A program made the translations under genes and the position numbers. The notes beneath the pieces are model-generated. The model saw only the letters and a list, made by a program, of their open reading frames with translations. It was not told the DNA's origin and did no database searches. Below, one piece after another: positions 12,262 to 25,700 of a DNA stretch of 64,000 nucleotides. The DNA comes from Antitrichia curtipendula (Eukaryota > Streptophyta > Bryopsida > Hypnales > Leucodontaceae), in NCBI GenBank assembly GCA_951230915.1, contig OX579642.1:9238001-9302000 (forward strand), in the 5' to 3' direction. Within the stretch, counting starts at the first letter, position 1; the number at the start of each line of letters is the position of its first letter.

Positions 12262-15200
12262 CTTTTCTTTTGGTTTCTTCATGATTTTGTTACCTTCATA
12301 CCTTCTTTGCTTTACACTTGCTAATCTTTTGTGTAGATCAATTGAGAACGATCACGTGAAGTCTAGCGTGCCGGCAAAACTCCTTCGCATCCGCACCTTT
12401 GGTGCCTTGCCCTTGGAGGCTTTTGTTGACTTGATTTCCAAGGACGATTACCAAGCATGTGCCACCGCCAAGTCGAAGGTTCCCACATGGTACCCTCTTA
12501 CGATGGACATCTTTGTTTCCTTCCTCTACAAGATAATCCTTAATCTAGTCGCTCTTCTTATTGGTTGTCACTCTCGCAATTTGCATGGGCTAACATTATT
12601 TTGTACTCACCAGAGGGAAATCTCGGCTGCTGCTAATACCGCCGCTCTAGTCTACAAGGATGCAACACCAGTGAATCAAAGGACTGCTATGGGTATTTGG
12701 AAGGCCATGACCTTAGCTGAAGAGAAGGCTAGAAAGTCTATTCGTACCAAGAGCTTTGAGAAGTACGTCGCCGTAGCAAACTTGCATCACGAGGCAGAAT
12801 TCTTTGACGAGGTTATCTTCTCCCTCCTCTCATGTTCAAGTTTGTTGCATTCTACTTCAACATTCTTTTTCATATTTTTAACCATGGGTCTTGTCTCTAG
12901 ATTGATCGGCACTTCTCCACCAACCCTATCCCAGACATGACGATTGAGAAGCTCCATAAGATTGCTACAGCAAATGTCCAACCTCGCTTCAAGACCTCTT
13001 GGCTCCGGTGGTGGAATTCCTCCCCTACTGTCCATGGCGGTAACAAGTTTCCCTCCATAGTGCCTCTTAAGGAGAGGATTCTTGACGTTTGGCTGAACAA
13101 AGCGTCTTTCTGGGCTCAGGTCCATTTTCTAACTACTCTCCTCTTCTTAAATTCGTTTTGTACCATTCTTTGGGATGCTTACTTTCTACTTGTGATAATG
13201 CAGTTGGAGCATGATGTGGTGGAGGAGTTTGCTTCCATGGAATTGAGCTTTGCTCGATCCATTGATTGGAATGTCTCCGCGGGTGTATTACGGCCTGCGG
13301 AATTTGTTGACCGTTGGAGAATCTTTCTGTTGGACATGGCCTTCGAGCAGTTCTTTGATGACAATGCAGATCCGAGATTCTTCAAAGCCTCTGATCTAAA
13401 TGAGTTTGGTGGTCGCCAGACTATACAACGCGTGATTTACAGGTTTGAATCCATCAAGCACATTTTTTTTGCCGTTCTCGTCCTCCTTCCATCTTTCACT
13501 TACTAACCTTTGCCTTGTGTTTCAGGTACATCTTCCAAGAACTTGTTCCCAAGCAAGCTATTTCTACATCGTTTCTACCACCTTACTTGAAGGACTGGGT
13601 GAATTCGGAGTCTACCCAATTCATGTATATGGAGATACAGTTTGCAAAGTACCCAGATCCCCACCTCAAGGCTTGTTGTTGGTACATCAATTGTTCCAAG
13701 GGTTTCATCCCCGTCTCTGAGGTGGCACTTCACTCCTCGTTGACTGCTATAGCTCCGGTGCTTGGTCATACTTCTGACTTGGAGCCTCTATAGACCGAGA
13801 CAACGGATAAAGGGAAGGAGAAGGTGGCCAAGCCAATACACGTGTCCAAGGGCAAAAAGGGCAAGTTGGTTGGCACAGGCTTAGGTACCCAGCCTTCTCA
13901 ACCACATATGTCCCTTCACTTTGGTTCCAAGGCTTCAACACTTCCTTCCTTTGCTCCCCATACTACAGTTGTTGGAAGTCCCTCTGTCGCTCCCTCCTTT
14001 GCTCTTGAGGACTCGGCCCCCGCTCCCTCTTTTGCTCATGTCGACCCGCCACCCGCTCCTTCTCAAAGCAATATCACCATTCCCTCTGAGCCGCGAAAGC
14101 GGAAGGCGATTGCACCAGATACTTCAGCCACTTCTTCGGAGAAGCCATCCACGCTCACCCTTATTGAGAATGTGGACATGGTGGAGGTCATTGAACACCT
14201 TATGAAGACCGGGACTCGCCATTCAGCCTACACCCGCATTCAAGAGTTCCTAACTAAGGTTTGAATACAATTTCTCTTTCTATTGCATTCATTCTTATTT
14301 CTAGGATTCAATTTCTTTTACTTCTTCAAGTTCTCACAACAATTTCTTTGTGTAGGTTGGAGCGGGTTGTACTTGATCCAATGCCAAGGAGAAGGTTCAC
14401 ACGAGCATCGATCTGCTCTTTGCAGATGTGCCCGAAAACCTGCATGTGCCACGGATCTCTACCTGCTCCGATGATATTCCAACTTGGAACAGGCGGTCTA
14501 TTTCATACTTTGAGGTTCTGTTTGCCTTTGCAGATGCCAACCTCCATGACGACGGCATCCTCGTCTTCACTCATGCCGCTGATCCCGATGTATCGAGGGA
14601 TATCCACAATTGGGCACATACTATGAACTTCTACGTGGCTGAAGATTGGTTTGGCATGAACGACCTCGACCTTCAGTCACCCATGGTTCCTACGGGAGTG
14701 GTATGTTTTTCTCCCTCTACTTTAAGTCAAATTTTGTTGCATTTTGTTGATTCATGGATACTAACACATTCATGTTCATTTTTTCAGACTCGCAAGTTCT
14801 TCATCAAAGTGTTAGTTCGGGTAAACTCTGTTCTTAAGGTTCAGAGCACAGCTTTTGATAAGATGGGTTACAACCTCCAGAGGGATGGTTGGCTCAACAG
14901 TTTTACGGATGAAAAAAATCAGGCTATGAGGGAGGACGGCGTGCCTTGGAGAGGTGCTCGAGAGAAACGTCACGAGTTTTATTCCATCCTTTTTTTTGCC
15001 CTCACCGACAAGGACGACATCGTGATGGATTGGCAATGCGGTCTAGGTTTGTTTTCAATTTCTTTGATTTTTAGTCTTCCTCTTTCCACTACTTTAAAAT
15101 ATTTGTGTTACAACTTCTCACAATGTGGTTCTAAATGTTTTAGGTGCTTCTATAAAAGCGTGCCGCGCACTTTAGCGCCATATTGTGGCTCTCGAGGCGG

Positions 15201-16084
15201 ATTTCAACATTTTTGACGCCCTCCTCCTGCCCATGCAAGACCCTGACCCAGAGACTACTTCCCATCAGGTTGCCCAACCGCGAGGGTCTGTTTTTGCTCC
15301 GCCTCCTCAGAAGATGGCGAAGTGCAACTTCGATTTGCTCTATGCGTAAGTTTGTTGTTTGAGTTCTTCTTTGTTTGTTTGTTTGTAGTTTCTTCTTCTC
15401 TGTTCCTTGTTTCTTCTTTCTACTTATTTATTTATTTTTCTTGACTATTCAGAGTTCCAAGGGAGAGTCCAATTCGTGTCCTCACTGCGGACATGTTTGC
15501 AAGTCCTCCTAAAGCATTCGAGCTCCCTCCATATGCTAGTGGGATTGCGCATCAGTTTGCAGGGGCACCATCACCACCCCCTACTCGTGCACACAGTTTC
15601 AATAAGCGTGTCTTGGAATACATAGATCTAGAGGCTAAGCAGGGGGATGATAGTGGTAGTTCTAGCCGTTGATGAGGCCTTCTGGATTTAGTGACCTGAG
15701 CTCCTATGCTTTGTTTTGATTTGGATTTTATGAGTTGGGATTTGGTTTTATTTATGTGTATCCTTGCAAGTCTTCTTGTACTTTATCTTGGAATTTTGAT
15801 TGTAAACTTGTTTTGATGACGTTAGCCCTAATTGCATCCTTACACTATAGAAAAACAATTCTACAAAGTCCTTCATTAGAGATTCAGTGTTCAACGCCTT
15901 TAGATTTTACTTATAGCTAGATTTAATTAGATGTAAGAATTCCACGGAATTAGGGTACATTTCAAACAAAATCTCGGCAAATATTTTTTGAAACTTCATA
16001 GAATTGGGGTACATTTTAAACAAATTTGGCTTAAAATAACTCCAAATTCCATGGTAATAGGCACTCTTTATGTCGAAATTGATT

Positions 16085-16152
16085 ATCAAAATTTGAATTC
16101 TCCGCTCTCCGCTCTTTGCTCTCTACTTTCCGCTCACACTACTAAGTTTCCC
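16085..16152 (-). repeat. Right terminal inverted repeat of element A
   Basis: Complement of the left end: CTCCGCTCTCCGCTCTTTGC... then CCGCTCACACTACTAAG, followed by the direct repeat GTTTAACTC at 16153. The outermost bases read GGGAAAC from outside, similar to GGGGAAT in C and GGGACGA in BD. Confidence 0.7.
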
Positions 16153-16161
16153 GTTTAACTC

Positions 16162-16492
16162 TTGACGTGGTACTTTGGCTTCCCTTGTTCCCCGGTTCTA
16201 TATATTTTCTCTTACACGGCAAAGCTTGGACTTTGCTTTGTTTGAGTTGTCTTAGAGAATTGGAGATTTATCAAAGCACGGTGAAGCTTTGACTTTCTTT
16301 ACTCAAAAAAAAAAAACCCAAAAATTAGAAGCGGTCACTTTTTACTCCAAGTTTAGTTTCCAAAACATTTGTTGTGGAATTCCAAGTTTAGTATTCAAAA
16401 GTGGAATTAGCTTCACAAGTGTTAAATTAAAATCCCCAAATTAGAGTTCCATCTTCCGATTAGTCACCAAGAGGTAGTGCCAAAATTTCAGT

Positions 16493-16524
<32 letters not shown>

Positions 16525-19500
16525 TAAAAAATGTGTTTTTTCGATACTTCTTTGATAGAATCAAAGTAGATTCTAATTCCCAATCGTTTTCCATATTTTC
16601 GTAAGGCATCGGTATTCAATTTTTATGAACAGTAAAGAAGTCTAGGTATCTTTTCAAAACCAAGGGATTGGCAGAAACCCAAACCTTGGATATGTTAGCT
16701 ATATTATATATTTCTCACAATCTTAACTTGGGTGGTTACCCATTCTTAGAGACTTGGGAGTAAATATTAATCTAAGTATGCATCCAAGCTAGTTTTGTAG
16801 TCTAGCAATGAAGTGCTAAGCATAACTTGGCTGATTTTGAGAGCATATATCAAATTTGAACATTCACAGGGAGAAAAAAACGTGATCAGTCCGTATATCT
16901 AGATAAGCTTGTCTTATTTGTGTATCAGTAATCCAGAAGTTCAAGAGACCAGTAGTAATCTGAAAATAATGTCTAGGCAATGCAAAAACAACACACCAGC
17001 AATAAGCAAATAACTAAACTATAACTCCATGTTTATGGGAAGAGAGAGTTAAGTATGAGTTTTGCCAACAAACTATAGTATCCTCCCTCCAAGTGTAGTA
17101 TGTAGAATTTCTTGAGAGAAATATCTCGAGAGGTGGTAATCCTCACCTGTACCCATGTCAACCAGCAGACAGTTAGTATGCCATTTGACGTGCACGAGGT
17201 GTCTTAAGATTACCACAACTTGTTATCGTATGTTCACAAGAGAGAAAGCTTAACAAAAAAAACTACTATCATACACTTACAGATGCACAAAGCTAAAGAA
17301 AAAAATTCCAAAGTTAGAATTTTGTTTTGTACTAGCAATAAGCAACACCTGCTGGCCGCTGTTTTGGGAACCTAACACCATCTCAGTCACTTCACAAGTA
17401 AGACAGTCTTCCCGAAATTCCTTCCCTGGCAGCCAGAAACTAGTGTACAGCAAGCTCGTAATCGAACAGAGCTAGTTTGCAACTGAGCAGATTAGAAGGA
17501 GTCACTGAGGAAAAATAATTCTGAGCAGCCTGGGAGTATAGTCAAGCAATTCACGGCAGTGTAGCTAGCTTGTTGTGTTCAACGTATGTGAACTGAACCC
17601 AGCAGTGTGTACCAAGACACATAGAGAGCCGTAGCCCACAGCCTGGAATGGACGTAAGTGCCTTAGCTCCAGCAGTGGCGGTTTGGAGCCAGTGAATTCA
17701 AAATTAACTAGCAGAGTTCAGTGAGTGAAGGCACGCAGCCCATACTCCGCCAATTTTTGAAAGTTTTTATATCTAACGTAAATGGGATCATAGATATCCA
17801 GAGATTTTGCCCATCTGTATGCAGGGAGATATGAGCAGAGCCAATATACATTAAATATACTACTCAAGTACTTGTGTCTTAAAATTGGTAAGCTGATAGG
17901 TAGTTGGTTTTTATGAAGCAATACCCAAATATTATATGAAAAACTTATTCATTGAGGTAAAGAAACCATATACATGCATTATATATAGGTATAGCAATGA
18001 AAAAAAGAAAATAAAAAAGATTTGTAATGATCAGAGGCTTATACAATCTTATATTTTTTTTAAACCAGCAGTAGACTAATTGAAGAGGTTAGGAGTGTAA
18101 CCTAGTCTTTGAGTCTAAAAAAAGAAAAAAAACAAAAACAAAAACAAAACCAACCAGCCCAGGAAGTGAGGCAGCTCGACCAGTGAGGCAGCTGGACCAA
18201 GCAGTGAGGCAGCCAGCCCAAGCAGTGAGGAAGCTCAGATAGGCAGCCAACCCAGGCAGCCAGGCGCTTGCTAGCCAGGAAGGCGGGGGAATTAATCACC
18301 CCTTCTTCAAATCAAAATTTATTTATTTATTTATTTTTTGGTGTTCTAAATTGTGAAAGGTTGCCATAGAAAAGAAAAGGAAAAGAAAATTCAAAAGAAA
18401 ACAAAGAAAGAAAAACTAAAGTGCTACCCTTGAAAACCAATCTTGCCTCTTGAAAGAAGAAATTTAGTAGTTAGGAGGATAGAGAAAATTAGAAGTAGGA
18501 TGAGAAGGTAGGAAGTTAGAACATCAATTTGCAACGTTTCCATTGCAAAAAGAGGCTCAAAACCTTAGAAGATAGAAACACTTGGAACTTCAAGACCAAC
18601 ATTGAGTATTTGGAAGATGAAGTGGCAATTTGGTATTTAGAAGGAAAATTAGGAAGAAGATAGGATTTGGTAGAAATCCAAGAAGGCAATTAGAACCATC
18701 AAAATTCGGATAGAAAAATAATTGACTAAAGGATTTCAAAGGTCAATTTGTTGTTGAAAATTGACTTTGATTACTTTATTCAAAGACTAGTCAACATTGG
18801 AGGTGTTTTAATAATTGTGGTAGAATAGTGTTTGAAGAGAAAGAGAAATTAGAAGGAAAAGAAAAGAAAAGTGAAATTCAAGAAATTGGCAAACCTTGTA
18901 CTAAAACCCCAACTTTAAGCCGTGGGCAAAACTACCAAACGATTCCGAAACATGGCAAATGACGGGGAGTTTGAAGGGGTATACGATTACCTAAACAATG
19001 ACTCCAACTCCGAGGTAAGCTCCTAACTTTAAACCATCCATTCCAATTTCTCAAAAATAGACATTTACAAGTAGGACCGAACTCTCAATTCAATTCAGAA
19101 TGTCTAGAATAGGAATATTTCAAGAATCAGGGTAGTGATGTTGTAGAGTCTAGTTAGAGGTTTTCAAAACCATCTCACACTTAGAATTTGGAATCAAATT
19201 GAAAGAGATTTAGTGGATGAAGTTTAGGAGTAATATTGGATGAAAGTTAGTACATTTCATCCACATGGAACAAGAATAGAACTTAGGTAGAAACATAAAT
19301 CTAGACTCCAGAAGTGAAACAAAAATTAGAATTCAAGTTTTAGGTTAGTAGAAAACCATAGATGAAGTTTGAAGTACCGATTAGCGGTCAAACTTCATCC
19401 ATTGATAACTCCTAGTAGGAAGGTCCGATTAGCACGTGTCTTAGCATTTTGGAAAGCTAGAATTAAGAGTTACAAAGAAAAATTAACAAAAATCTAAAAA

Positions 19501-20221
19501 TAGTAATCTGCTCAGAGTAGCACCGAGCCACATAAGTAGGATAAAGATCAAATAATTATTAAAAGAGGCAATCAAAGAGAAGAATTAGATTTGGAAATAG
19601 GTAGAAGGCACCTAGTAAAGTGTAGAACTAGTCTAACTTAGGAGAAATTCTTAATCATTTAGTAGCAAACAACGGATGAACTTTGGGTTAGAATATGGAT
19701 GAAATATGATAAAACTCATCCATCCAAGTCCAAATTTAGAACTTAGGTAGAAGTTGGCAATATAGAGTCAGAGTCAAAAACTTGAAGTAAAATAGAATAG
19801 GGAAGGGGTCTAAATCCAAGGATGAAGTTTGAATAGACTTATAGAAGCTAGAACTTCATCCGTCTATAACTCTTGCTAGGAAGGTTGCATAACGTTGAGT
19901 TTTATATTTTTGAAAATGGAATGAAATTCTCTATCTTTATATGTGGATAAATTTAGACTGTATCACCTTTCTTTCAAAAACCACCGTGGCCTAGTTGGTA
20001 TGACCTAATTAGAATAAAACTTGCAATTTAAGTTAGTTTTTCTTGATTTCTTTATTTCCTTGCAACCTTGTGTATGTTTAAAATTTAGAAAAGATCCATT
20101 GCTTGGAAGGCACAATGGACCAACGTTAGACACCCGTAGGAAATTATCATAAATACTAGAACCTGGTTGTGCTCGTCTATTTACCAAGGGTGGGTAAATA
20201 AACGCTCACAGACAGCCCAGA
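16162..20221. other. Gene-poor repeat region
   Basis: No supported gene. It contains an AAAATAAAAAATA simple repeat (about 16490-16530), a GCAGTGAGGCAGC/CAGCCCAGGCAGC repeat (about 18155-18270) and a diverged direct repeat with period near 456 bp. In that repeat, hairpin blocks with GGATGAAGTTTGAA and AACTTCATCC recur (19190-19460 against 19650-19900). GTGGCCTAGTTGG near 19986 looks like a tRNA A box, but no B box follows. Confidence 0.5.
19190..19900 (+). repeat. Diverged ~456-bp tandem duplication
   Basis: Shared landmarks in order: GGATGAAA...CATCC, AGAACTTAGGTAGAA (19270 and 19740), then GATGAAGTTTGAA...AACTTCATCC...AACTC (19370 and 19830). No coding capacity. Confidence 0.45.
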
Positions 20222-20400
20222 CATGACGGCGGTCGTCCGATTCATTGGGGCCGTCCGATGAGCCGGACAAGTGGTGTCCGGGTGATCGGACGGTCCTGAC
20301 GAGGCGGACGACTGTCCGTCTGCCTCGTCGAGTCCGTCCTATGTGGCGGTCGGGCAAGGCGTCCGCCTTGGATAAGAGGGTCAGACGGTCCGTCTGATCC
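20222..20400. promoter_or_regulatory. GTCCG/CGGAC cluster upstream of the kinase-like gene
   Basis: Dense GTCCGA, GTCCGTC, GCGGACG and GATCGGACGG words in both orientations, ending about 210 bp before the kinase ATG. GGAAG/GTAAGAGTG (about 20485) to TTTTTTTCAG/ATTTTG (about 20530) looks like a 5'-UTR intron, so the cluster would lie at or near the promoter. Confidence 0.45.
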
Positions 20401-20611
20401 TCACTTTTATCTTCCCCCTTGTATCATGCAAGAGAGAGTGGAGAGCTTGGTGGTTTATCCTCCATTGGCTCCTTTCTAAGGGAAGGTAAGAGTGTGATTT
20501 CTAGGGGATACTTGTTGCTTCTTTTTTTCAGATTTTGTGTATGATCATTTGGCAAATCGTATATTGCCTTGTGGATTACAAATTGCAACTTCTAATCGTG
20601 ATTTCATCACG

Positions 20612-21728
20612 ATGCCAAGACTAAAGAAGGCTGCAAAGGACAAACGAGTGGTACCTGACATTGAGTCGAGTATGGACGTTCCCTCTCTCGCTTGCAAAGC
20701 ATTTCTCATTGCGTGCATTGTCAAATTTTATGAGTTAGAAACCACTGCGTCGTTGCATACCAAATATGCAAGGTATCAAGAGGAGTGCCCAGATAAATTC
20801 AAGAGAGATATGGCACAAAAGTTCATGGATGCTTTAAACGTACCTCAGTGGATTCATGAAATGGAGAAGAAGGTCTTTCAACAATTTCTAAGGAACAGGG
20901 TCCATGATGCATTGTGGAATGCAAAGGTGATTTTAGAGAAGTACAGGAAGCAACACCGCGTAGGTGATGGCACTTTTGAACAGATCATTTTGAAGGCAGA
21001 CTTGTTTGTTCGCCAGTGCGCGCCTTTTGCAAAGACACAAAATAGGCGAGGTTCAATGAGTTGGTGGAATAGTGATGAGGGACTTGTAGAGTTGCAACGT
21101 GGGCGACGACATCTCTTAGCGCTTCCGGAAACAGCAAGGGTGATTCCACAAGATGATCAAATCCTGAGGGGTGGATACGCAACAATTTGGAGGGTCCGAA
21201 TTGAAGGATGTCGTGAGATACCCACATTTTGGGAGTTTGCAACGAAGGTATCTCATCAACAACGCTTACAACCTCAGCTCACAAGGTTGGAACACCAAAA
21301 CGAGTCAATGGCAATGAGAATTCCACATGATGGGGTTATCCGGTTTTCTGCTGTTCATGCAACGCAGAACGAAGGGTACTCGTACTCGTGGAATGGCGGA
21401 ACATTGGGGCAAATGTTAAAAATGGATAAGGAATATCCAGATAACATTGGCATTCGGTTGGCTTATTCTCAACCAACCCCGGAAGAGGTGACCAAAGCTT
21501 TTTTTCTTGGTCGTTGGAGAAAGAAGCGCATAGAGCTTGCATGGGCACTGGTGCACCTCATGAATGCAATGCACAGCATTGGACATTTACACAATGATCT
21601 TTCAGTGGACAAAATTATGTTTCACTTTTCCAATGATGAGTCCCGTGTTTACATTGGAGTTTGCGATTGGGGCATGACTACTTTACGTAATGAACCAATG
21701 AAGTCCTTGTACACGTTTACCTCTCAAA
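20612..21728 (+). pseudogene. Protein-kinase-like gene, 5' part, interrupted by element BD
   Basis: Open frame from ATG 20612 (MPRLKKAAKDKRVV); the frame is open 75 bases further upstream but without an ATG. A basic start and a long helical N-terminal region come first, then kinase landmarks: glycine-loop-like LRGGYATIWRV, FATKVS (VAIK Lys), HNDLSVDKI in place of HRDLKxxN, and CDWG in place of DFG. Catalytic Asp is kept in both loops; HRD Arg is Asn. The frame then runs into the left end of element BD and stops at 21754. The expected APE and helix F-I regions are missing here; a fragment of them lies at 58163-58461, beyond the element. Activity is unlikely in this broken state. Confidence 0.7.
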
Positions 21729-21812
21729 GGGACGATGCTATTTTGCGTGCGTAGAGCGGTGAGCGGTGAGCGGTGAGCGGTGAGCATAGGGTCGTGAGCG
21801 TAGAGCACAAAA
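21729..21812 (+). repeat. Left terminal inverted repeat of element BD
   Basis: GGGACGATGCTATTTTGCGT, then GTAGAGCGG and repeated GTGAGCG, then GTGAGCGTAGAGCACAAAAA. It matches the complement of 58086-58162, with GAGCGGTGAG and GTAGAGCGTAAAAA in the same order. Confidence 0.75.
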
Positions 21813-21902
21813 AGTTTGATAATTTATTGAAATGGGCAATTAGAAATGAAAGTTTAGGATTTTTTTTAGGGTTTAGAATTTTTAAATTAGTATTAATGAT
21901 AG

Positions 21903-22040
21903 ACCTATAACCGTAGAATATTTTGCAGAATTTTTTGCAGAATTTTTCGACATAAAAAGTGTAGGGTGGACAAATATGTAATTTAAGGTCGAGGAAAGAT
22001 GCAAGTTTTGAGATGAAGGATCTATAACCGTGGAATCCAG
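21903..22040 (+). repeat. Subterminal ACCGTGGAAT motifs, left end of BD
   Basis: GACCTATAACCGTAGAAT (about 21903) and GATCTATAACCGTGGAAT (about 22020), the same motif as in the left arm of A. The flanking frame at 22108-22380 is Arg/Glu-rich with no recognisable domain. Confidence 0.5.
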
Positions 22041-22731
22041 GGATACAAATGATTAAAAGATATAATTTATGTGGTTGTGAATGTAAGCGCCATGGAAACA
22101 AGAAACGGTGGATATTGTGAGGGACAAAAGAGATTTCTTTGCAAGAGAGGTGTTCGAGAGAGTTCGAGAGAGGGAAAGAAGCAATAAGAGAGTTCAAGAG
22201 AGGGACAATTGGCACGGAGGATTTACAGAATTAGAGAGATGGGGGCCCAAGATTAGATCAAAGAGGGTCAAGGCATTAGATAGGGAAAGCAAAGGAAATA
22301 AGCGAGGATTATGTAGACATTTTCTTTGGAGGCAAAGATTGGAAGTGGAGAAGTTAAGGGTTAAATGGAAGAACGATTAAGGAGTGGGTTTAGGATGGGA
22401 GTAAGAGACGGATATTGAGGCCAGAAGAAGGATGTTGTTCAATTTAGGATAAATTCTGCAAACGATAAGGGGTGTTGGTCTGAGGTTTTCAGATCTGTTG
22501 GAGGAAGACATACTTGGGTTTAGGTTTGGGATAGAGAATAGGAAGGAGGCGGGGACTAAGGATTGGAGTGAGTTAGTGGCGAATGAACAAAAATGGAGCT
22601 ATGCAAACAAAAATTGGGCAGATGATTTAGGGCAACAACATGACCATGTACAAGCTTCAGTGGTGGCCCTTTTAGTCTCACCATCATTTTTGTATTAGTG
22701 AAAAATAATGTTTTAATAGTACAGACAATAC

Positions 22732-25700
22732 TTACGCTCCATAATGCTTTAGGAGCAGAATCTGAAGAACTCTTTTAATCTCATTCCAGCTAAAACTAGG
22801 AGCGTGAATGAAGATATCAACCTCCGGATCTAAGCTACAGACTATGTTGAAGATGAAGTACATGTGCTTACAATACGTCCATGCACCGCGCTTGCCGAGT
22901 GACTTGTCAAACATATCCTTGAAAGATTGGCAGTCACAGTTCGGGAACTGGCCAATTGTCAACAAGTACTTAGAAACCTTAGATATGCTTCTAGATTCAA
23001 AAGTCACAATGCAGTCTAAAGCTGGAGGAGGTACCATCAGAATTGAGCAAATCTTTCCAACAACTAATAGAGCAGAAGTGCAACTATTATGATTTTTGGT
23101 AGTCGGAGCAGAAGGATTTCTTCTAATATTCTTACCATACCTCTTTGTGGGGTGATCCACAGGGTTAGGGGGTGGAGGATAATTGTCCAGATTCACAGAT
23201 ATTCGATCATTGAAGAGCTGTCTTGGAGACAATTGGATGCGCTCAGCAAGAGAGAATCCGACATTTTCAAAAGAGAGAATCTCTTTCCTGCTTAAGTTTG
23301 TGCCCATAATAACAGGCCAAACATCTAGGATAGGCAGTTTGGAAACCACCCATTTTCAACTAGTGCCCTCCACGCAGCGATGGATGTCATCATTGCAGAA
23401 GAAAAAACGCATTCTCTCCAATCTGGTCTTCTTATAATTATTCATAAGACCAGTATAAGTAGGGGCAACTGTACTGCGATTGTCTTGTACAATCTTGGCC
23501 ACGCACTTCTTTCTTGTTTTGACTTGCAGCGCAAAACAAGCTTTAGTAGATGTCTTTGGCAGCCTTGTAATATGCCAGTGGTGTTCATCGCAAATAGTTT
23601 CTTGAACGAATTTGACGTGGTGCACCCTAGTAGAAGTTGCAGGTGTCTTGGGAGGAAGATCTTCCGATTCTTCTAGCACATGATCGGGTTCGGATGGCGA
23701 ATCTTCTGCAGTGAGGTCAACTATCTTTGGATCAATTTGACGAGTCCTGACACGTGGGCAAGATATGCTTATCTTGTCTGGTTGGTGCAAATCAAATTCT
23801 GAACCTGATAGAAGATCTGCTTTCCGTTTGGTGGAAACAAACACCTCTTCACCCTCGAGGTGAGGTTGGCGTGTACAAAAGTCGTTAGCACCTAGCATGT
23901 TGGCGAAGGCAGCGTGAAGGACCTTAGCATTTCCATAGCGTTGAGCGGTGCGATGTGCAATACGCAATCGGAGTTCTTCCTTACCAGGACCTGTCCCCGC
24001 TTTCTCACCTTTAAGGAACTGGTAGTAGGCTACAACCTGCATAAACGCCCGGACCAAGTCGTCCACGGCGGCAACATACAGGTCATTCTCCTTTTTGCCA
24101 GATTGCTGCAGCCACTTGTTGTGAACAGACTCTGCCAAATTACAAGATGGCATCTCAGCCAATTCAACTTCCGAAAGATCCTGTGAGGCAACATCTAAAG
24201 TTAGATGTTTGAATGAATAGTCAAAGAAGAAGGATTAAATTAGGGCTGAAATAGCTGCCTTAACAGGCATTCACGGAGGAGAGAGTACCAATGTCAGCTC
24301 TCTCCCATCGTTGGCTTCAGGTAGGGTTAGGGTGTTAAGGAAAGGTGCCGCTGATATCGGCTGTGCATGAAGAGCAAGGCCGATATCGGCACCGTACTAC
24401 TAGACAAGCAAAATCAAGAATTTTGAACAACCAATAAGCGCTGCCAATATTGGCTGTAGTTTAGAAAATAGAACTTTTAATTGTTGTAATGTGATTATAG
24501 AACTTACCAGCTCCATGAACCCGCCCCATTGACGATATCTGAAGTGCCAGAAAGCTAGCCATAGGTCCAATCTTAGTAGCGCCTCTTCAGTGGTTGCTCT
24601 AGAAGATAACCACCATGCCCGAATTGCTAAGTATTTGCTTTGTGCCTCTTCTAAGGAGGTGGAATTTTTGTATTGTTTGCAAAGTCGTCGATGTTGCTCC
24701 TAGAGGTCTGCCTTGATATCCGCCGTGGTGTGTTTTTCTAAGGATTGCAATTAGTGAAATAGGCAAGTTCGCTCCCGATTTATCATAGGCATAGATGGAT
24801 CGCCACTCCCATAGACGATACGCACTGCATTCCAATTTGCTTGGGCACTGTCGGCCATAAATCCTTTAAAATTTGGATTGGAAATATCATGCCTGCTGGA
24901 AATCGCATTCAAATTTTTCCAGAATACCTGTTGTGCTGCTACATCCTTGGATTGCATATCGCAAACATTGATAGTCATGGTACGGCAGTAAGTAGAATCG
25001 TATACGTGGCAAGCCATAGTGGTCCAAGACTTGACGCGTTTGACATGGTCAAACATCATCCAAGCATCCTCCAAGTCTCCACCTGGTTGCATGCGCTTAA
25101 CCAAGTCTACTCCGCTCCCGGGTCCCACCTCCGCCATCTTGAAAATGAAGACTTTGTCAGACTCAGCACCTTGTCCAAGGAAACGGTTTTCCTGGACAAA
25201 GGCCCATGTACTGGAGCCCCGCAGCCTAGTGATGCTGTCCATTACCCCAAAACGTCGCAGATATCAAAATGTGGTAACCTCATTACGAATATTGGGTGAT
25301 GACATCTATTTGAACTTGTCCAAAATGGGGAGAAGTTCGTCCACTGTCAAGATCTTCTGGAGATTATCTTCTGCGTATAAAAGCAATTTGCCGAGGTACT
25401 CCTTACTTGCCTCAAGGACAATGGCAGAATTAGTCGCCGACGGAGTCCGTTCTACGGTTCTACTTGCTCACCAATAAGAGATCGGAGTTTTGCAGATGAA
25501 TCTCTATAATTTCCCTTCTTCACTGGATGGCTATGGATTCCGAGATGCACACAAGCTCGGGTCATCAAATTGGAGCCATGTACGTAGTAGATCTTATACG
25601 GGCAACTTCCAATGCATGTCGGCGGAACTTGACAAATTGAGCACGCAACTGTAGAATGCAATGGTGGATCAGAATGTGGAACAAAGGGGGACAAGGCGGT

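Larger units (their letters stand above)
8451..15672 (+). pseudogene. ParB-like / DNA methyltransferase-like fusion gene, copy A (decayed)
   Basis: Fourteen exons, by splice sites and homology: 8451-8803, 8912-9316, 9971-10159, 11103-11228, 11351-11925, 12337-12532, 12614-12811, 12901-13119, 13204-13442, 13526-14258, 14356-14700, 14788-15046, 15144-15345, 15453-15672. Exon 1 is basic (KRKKRRGG..., likely NLS). Exon 5 holds a ParB-like domain ending in FVWEGNHRLTAW. A Pro/Ser-rich linker is in exon 10. The C-terminus has beta-class methyltransferase order: motif IV as FADVPEN, then GVPWRGAREK and motif I-like DIVMDWQCGLG. Motif IV lacks the usual (D/S)PPY. Defects: frameshift near 8660; TAG 11690 (Trp in BD); TGA formed across the 11925/12337 splice; splice donor GT to AT at 12533; TAG 13791; TGA 14374; TAG 15173. 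Confidence 0.7.
3083..16152. mobile_element. Element A: 13-kb MULE-like transposon with transposase and ParB-methyltransferase genes
   Basis: It is bounded by GTTTAACTC direct repeats (3074-3082 and 16153-16161). The flanking match extends to 14 of 15 bases if TCTGGACG/TCTTGACG is counted. Inside lie inverted ends built on GTGTGAGC plus GAGCGGAGAGC repeats (3096-3145; 16085-16145). Subterminal ACCGTGGAA motifs occur at both ends. A minus-strand transposase (4060-7732) and a plus-strand ParB-methyltransferase gene (8451-15672) diverge from a ~720-bp spacer. The layout and size match elements BD and C in this window. Both genes carry premature stops, so the copy is probably dead. Confidence 0.75.

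Noticed and set aside
19980..20060. tRNA or SINE start (GTGGCCTAGTTGG)
   Set aside because: It resembles an A box, but no B box (GGTTCGANTCC) follows and no cloverleaf can be drawn.
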